Shown in pieces: positions 5,386 to 7,077 of a DNA stretch of 7,077 bases; the stretch's first letter is position 1; every line of letters begins with the position of its first letter. A model generated the notes under the pieces. It was not told where the DNA came from. It searched no databases and saw nothing but the letters and a program-made list of their open reading frames with translations. Source of the stretch: Acidobacteriota bacterium (GTDB lineage Bacteria > Acidobacteriota > Terriglobia > Terriglobales > SCQP01); contig JAKATS010000133.1 in NCBI GenBank assembly GCA_021818645.1, positions 1-7,077 on the forward strand, written 5' to 3'. The position numbers and the translations under genes were made by a program.

Positions 5386-7077
5386 ATGCGCAGCAGTCAT
5401 CTTTTCACCCTGACGACGGTATTAGGCTGGGCCATTCTGCTCTCCGCCCAATCTTTCCGCAAGCCGAAGATCGCCGGCATGACGCTGGCCAGCCAGTATG
5501 CCGCCTGGTCGCTGCCCGCCCAGGGCCCCATCCTGGCCCTCCCCACCCCTCAGACTGTGACCCCGTTATCGCGCTCAGTGACTCTTCCCGACGGCGCCCA
5601 ATTCCAGCCGCTGCAAACCGGCTCTCCCGTCTGGATTTCCGACGGCGCCGCTTCTGAGGCCGTCACTCCGCTCACTGTCAACTGCCCGGTTGGTGGTTCG
5701 CACTGTGTCTTTACCGCCATTTTTGCCTTCGCTCACCCCGCCCGTTTTGTCATCACCTCCGCGACCGCCGGCATCCAGGAGGCCATCAACGCAGTTCCTT
5801 CCGGCGGCTGGATTCTGGTGGATTCCGGCCTCGTCAATATTCACGCGCCCATCGTCATCGCCAAATCCCTGCATCTTTCCGGTGAGGGCGAAGCCCGCAC
5901 CATCATCACCCAGCTCACGCCCCATGCCGACGGATTGGACTTCGGAACTTCTTCGTTCGCGCCCTCCGATCTCGATATCTCCAATCTCCAGCTCGTCGGT
6001 CCGGCCCAGCCGCCCTCCGCCTCCAGCCAGTCCGTGGGCCTTCATTGCTTGAACTGCGTGCGCCTCAAACTGCAAAACGTCACCGCCTCCAACTGGGGCG
6101 ACGGTCTCTTTTTCGACTCTGCCTATGGCCATGCTTATACCAACGATGTCTTTGGCTGCCACTTCATCTCCAATTACGTTGGCGTGCGCATCTTCGGCGG
6201 CTCGGCCAATCGCCTCACCTTCGTCGGCAATACCATTGATTCCAATGCCTATGGCGTCTTCGATGACGGCGGCTGGGTGCACACCTGGCTGGGCAACGAC
6301 ATCGAATCGAATTCGTTCTGGGGCTATTATCAGCAAGTCTCGCAGCCGGCCGCCTATTCCGCCCACAACATCGGCCTGTATAACAACTATTTCGAAAACA
6401 ACGGCTCCAATCTCACCGGCCAGGGCGATCTCTCCCTCGGTGCGTTAGTCTCCGGCGGTTCTGGAAATAACGGCGATGGCTGTATCGGCTGCGCCGTGGA
6501 CAATAATCTTTTCAATGCCTCCACCGGAGGCCATGTCGTTGCCATCGCCCTGGGTGAGTTCAAAGGCAGTCTCAGCGATAACATCTACTCCGGCTACGGC
6601 CCCGGCCTGGACGTCACCTCCATCAGCGGGCCCAGTCCCAACTACACTCATGCCCTGGCGCTCGGCGACGGCTCCACTGGCTTCGGCAATATTCAGCGTC
6701 TGGATCTCAATGGCAGTCTGACCCTCGGCGGCTCTGACCAGATCAACAATCCCCAGGGCTCGCCGATTCTCGATACCACCCTCGAGAGCCCCACCGGCCA
6801 GGTGGATATTCGCGGCCTTCCCGGCGGCCCGCGCGCTTCCAACCCCGCCACTTTAATTCTGGACGGCAACTCCACTGCGATCCGCTCCAATGCCATTCGC
6901 TTCTTCAACAACGGCGTCAGCGAGTTCACCATCCACAACGACCCCTACGGGGCCAATGCGCACGACATGTGTCTGCTGGATGACGACGGCAATCCCTCGC
7001 AATCCGCCTGTCTGCTCTATGAAAATGGCAAGCACTGGGAGTTTTCGCCCAATGGTCTCAGCGGATCACACGTCCCC
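5386..7077 (+). CDS. Exported beta-helix tail-spike-like protein, C-terminus beyond the window
   Basis: The open frame runs 564 codons to the right edge without a stop. Residues 1 to about 23 look like a signal peptide: Arg2, a hydrophobic core at about 6-19, and an end at LLSAQS. Residues 100-134 carry the block shared with the 869-aa protein (C100-x6-C107, TAIF, RFVI, SATAG, QEAI). A right-handed parallel beta-helix of the pectate-lyase fold follows, roughly 125-410. It shows repeated Asn/Gly-rich turns and short hydrophobic strands, such as NDVFGCHFISNYVGVRIFGG and VGNTIDSNAYGVFDD, and a C221-x2-C224 pair. From about 440 a linker with LDLNGSLTLGG begins a tail-fibre-like C-terminal part containing two further cysteines. 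ATG 5386 is the only sensible start in frame. No clear Shine-Dalgarno sequence precedes it. The gene is GC-rich like genes 3-5. The likely role is glycan recognition or cleavage at a surface; no catalytic residues are assignable. Alternative: a host secreted protein next to a phage remnant. Confidence 0.85.
   Translation, partial: MRSSHLFTLTTVLGWAILLSAQSFRKPKIAGMTLASQYAAWSLPAQGPILALPTPQTVTPLSRSVTLPDGAQFQPLQTGSPVWISDGAASEAVTPLTVNCPVGGSHCVFTAIFAFAHPARFVITSATAGIQEAINAVPSGGWILVDSGLVNIHAPIVIAKSLHLSGEGEARTIITQLTPHADGLDFGTSSFAPSDLDISNLQLVGPAQPPSASSQSVGLHCLNCVRLKLQNVTASNWGDGLFFDSAYGHAYTNDVFGCHFISNYVGVRIFGGSANRLTFVGNTIDSNAYGVFDDGGWVHTWLGNDIESNSFWGYYQQVSQPAAYSAHNIGLYNNYFENNGSNLTGQGDLSLGALVSGGSGNNGDGCIGCAVDNNLFNASTGGHVVAIALGEFKGSLSDNIYSGYGPGLDVTSISGPSPNYTHALALGDGSTGFGNIQRLDLNGSLTLGGSDQINNPQGSPILDTTLESPTGQVDIRGLPGGPRASNPATLILDGNSTAIRSNAIRFFNNGVSEFTIHNDPYGANAHDMCLLDDDGNPSQSACLLYENGKHWEFSPNGLSGSHVP
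5683..5787 (+). other. N-terminal module shared by the two spike-like proteins, copy 2
   Basis: Residues 100-134 of the right-hand spike-like protein match residues 110-144 of the left-hand one with no gaps, including both cysteines and the RFVI-x-SATAG-x-QEAI core. At DNA level many synonymous positions differ (for example CGT-TTT versus CGC-TTC at the RF codons), so this is not a recent duplication. Confidence 0.8.

Noticed and set aside
5575..6366. Long minus-strand open frame (263 aa)
   Set aside because: It is antisense to the second beta-helix protein, whose signal peptide, shared module and strand repeats make the plus strand the coding one.
333..7077. Diversity-generating retroelement acting on a spike gene
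   Set aside because: Spike-type genes are common targets, but I see no reverse transcriptase and no template/variable repeat pair. The shared module of the two genes differs at many synonymous sites rather than at adenines.

Overview
This window looks like part of the structural-gene region of a tailed phage or prophage. It holds a run of tightly spaced plus-strand genes and no convincing minus-strand gene. The GC-rich, C-ending codon usage of most genes and the style of the exported beta-helix proteins suggest a soil bacterium, and an acidobacterial host is my best guess. That taxonomic guess rests on remembered family resemblance, not on any marker gene. I see no rRNA, tRNA, CRISPR array, insertion sequence, integrase, terminase, portal or capsid gene here.

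Layout: (1) the 3' part, or all, of a small cysteine/histidine-rich putative zinc-binding protein with a helical tail (to 273); (2) a large exported beta-helix, tail-spike-like protein (333-2942), clearly less GC-rich than its neighbours, bounded by tandem stop codons and a possible weak terminator; (3) a conserved-looking phage protein of unknown function (3013-3717); (4) a protein with a C-terminal four-cysteine zinc ribbon and a very strong ribosome binding site (3757-4584); (5) a phage head-tail connector/adaptor-like protein (4647-5330); (6) a second exported beta-helix, spike-like protein that runs off the right edge (5386 onward).

Genes 3, 4 and 5 read as a virion-assembly cassette, with gene 5 as the best anchor. 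The two large flanking proteins are paralogous in their N-terminal regions: both have a signal peptide and share an ungapped block with a C-x6-C pair followed by RFVI-x-SATAG-x-QEAI. After that block their beta-helical bodies diverge. The most interesting features are therefore a pair of apparently secreted, disulfide-capable spike proteins around phage connector genes, and the foreign composition of the first one. Export signals are unexpected for virion parts assembled in the cytoplasm, so these proteins may act at the cell surface, for example in adhesion, receptor masking or polysaccharide processing, rather than, or as well as, in the virion.
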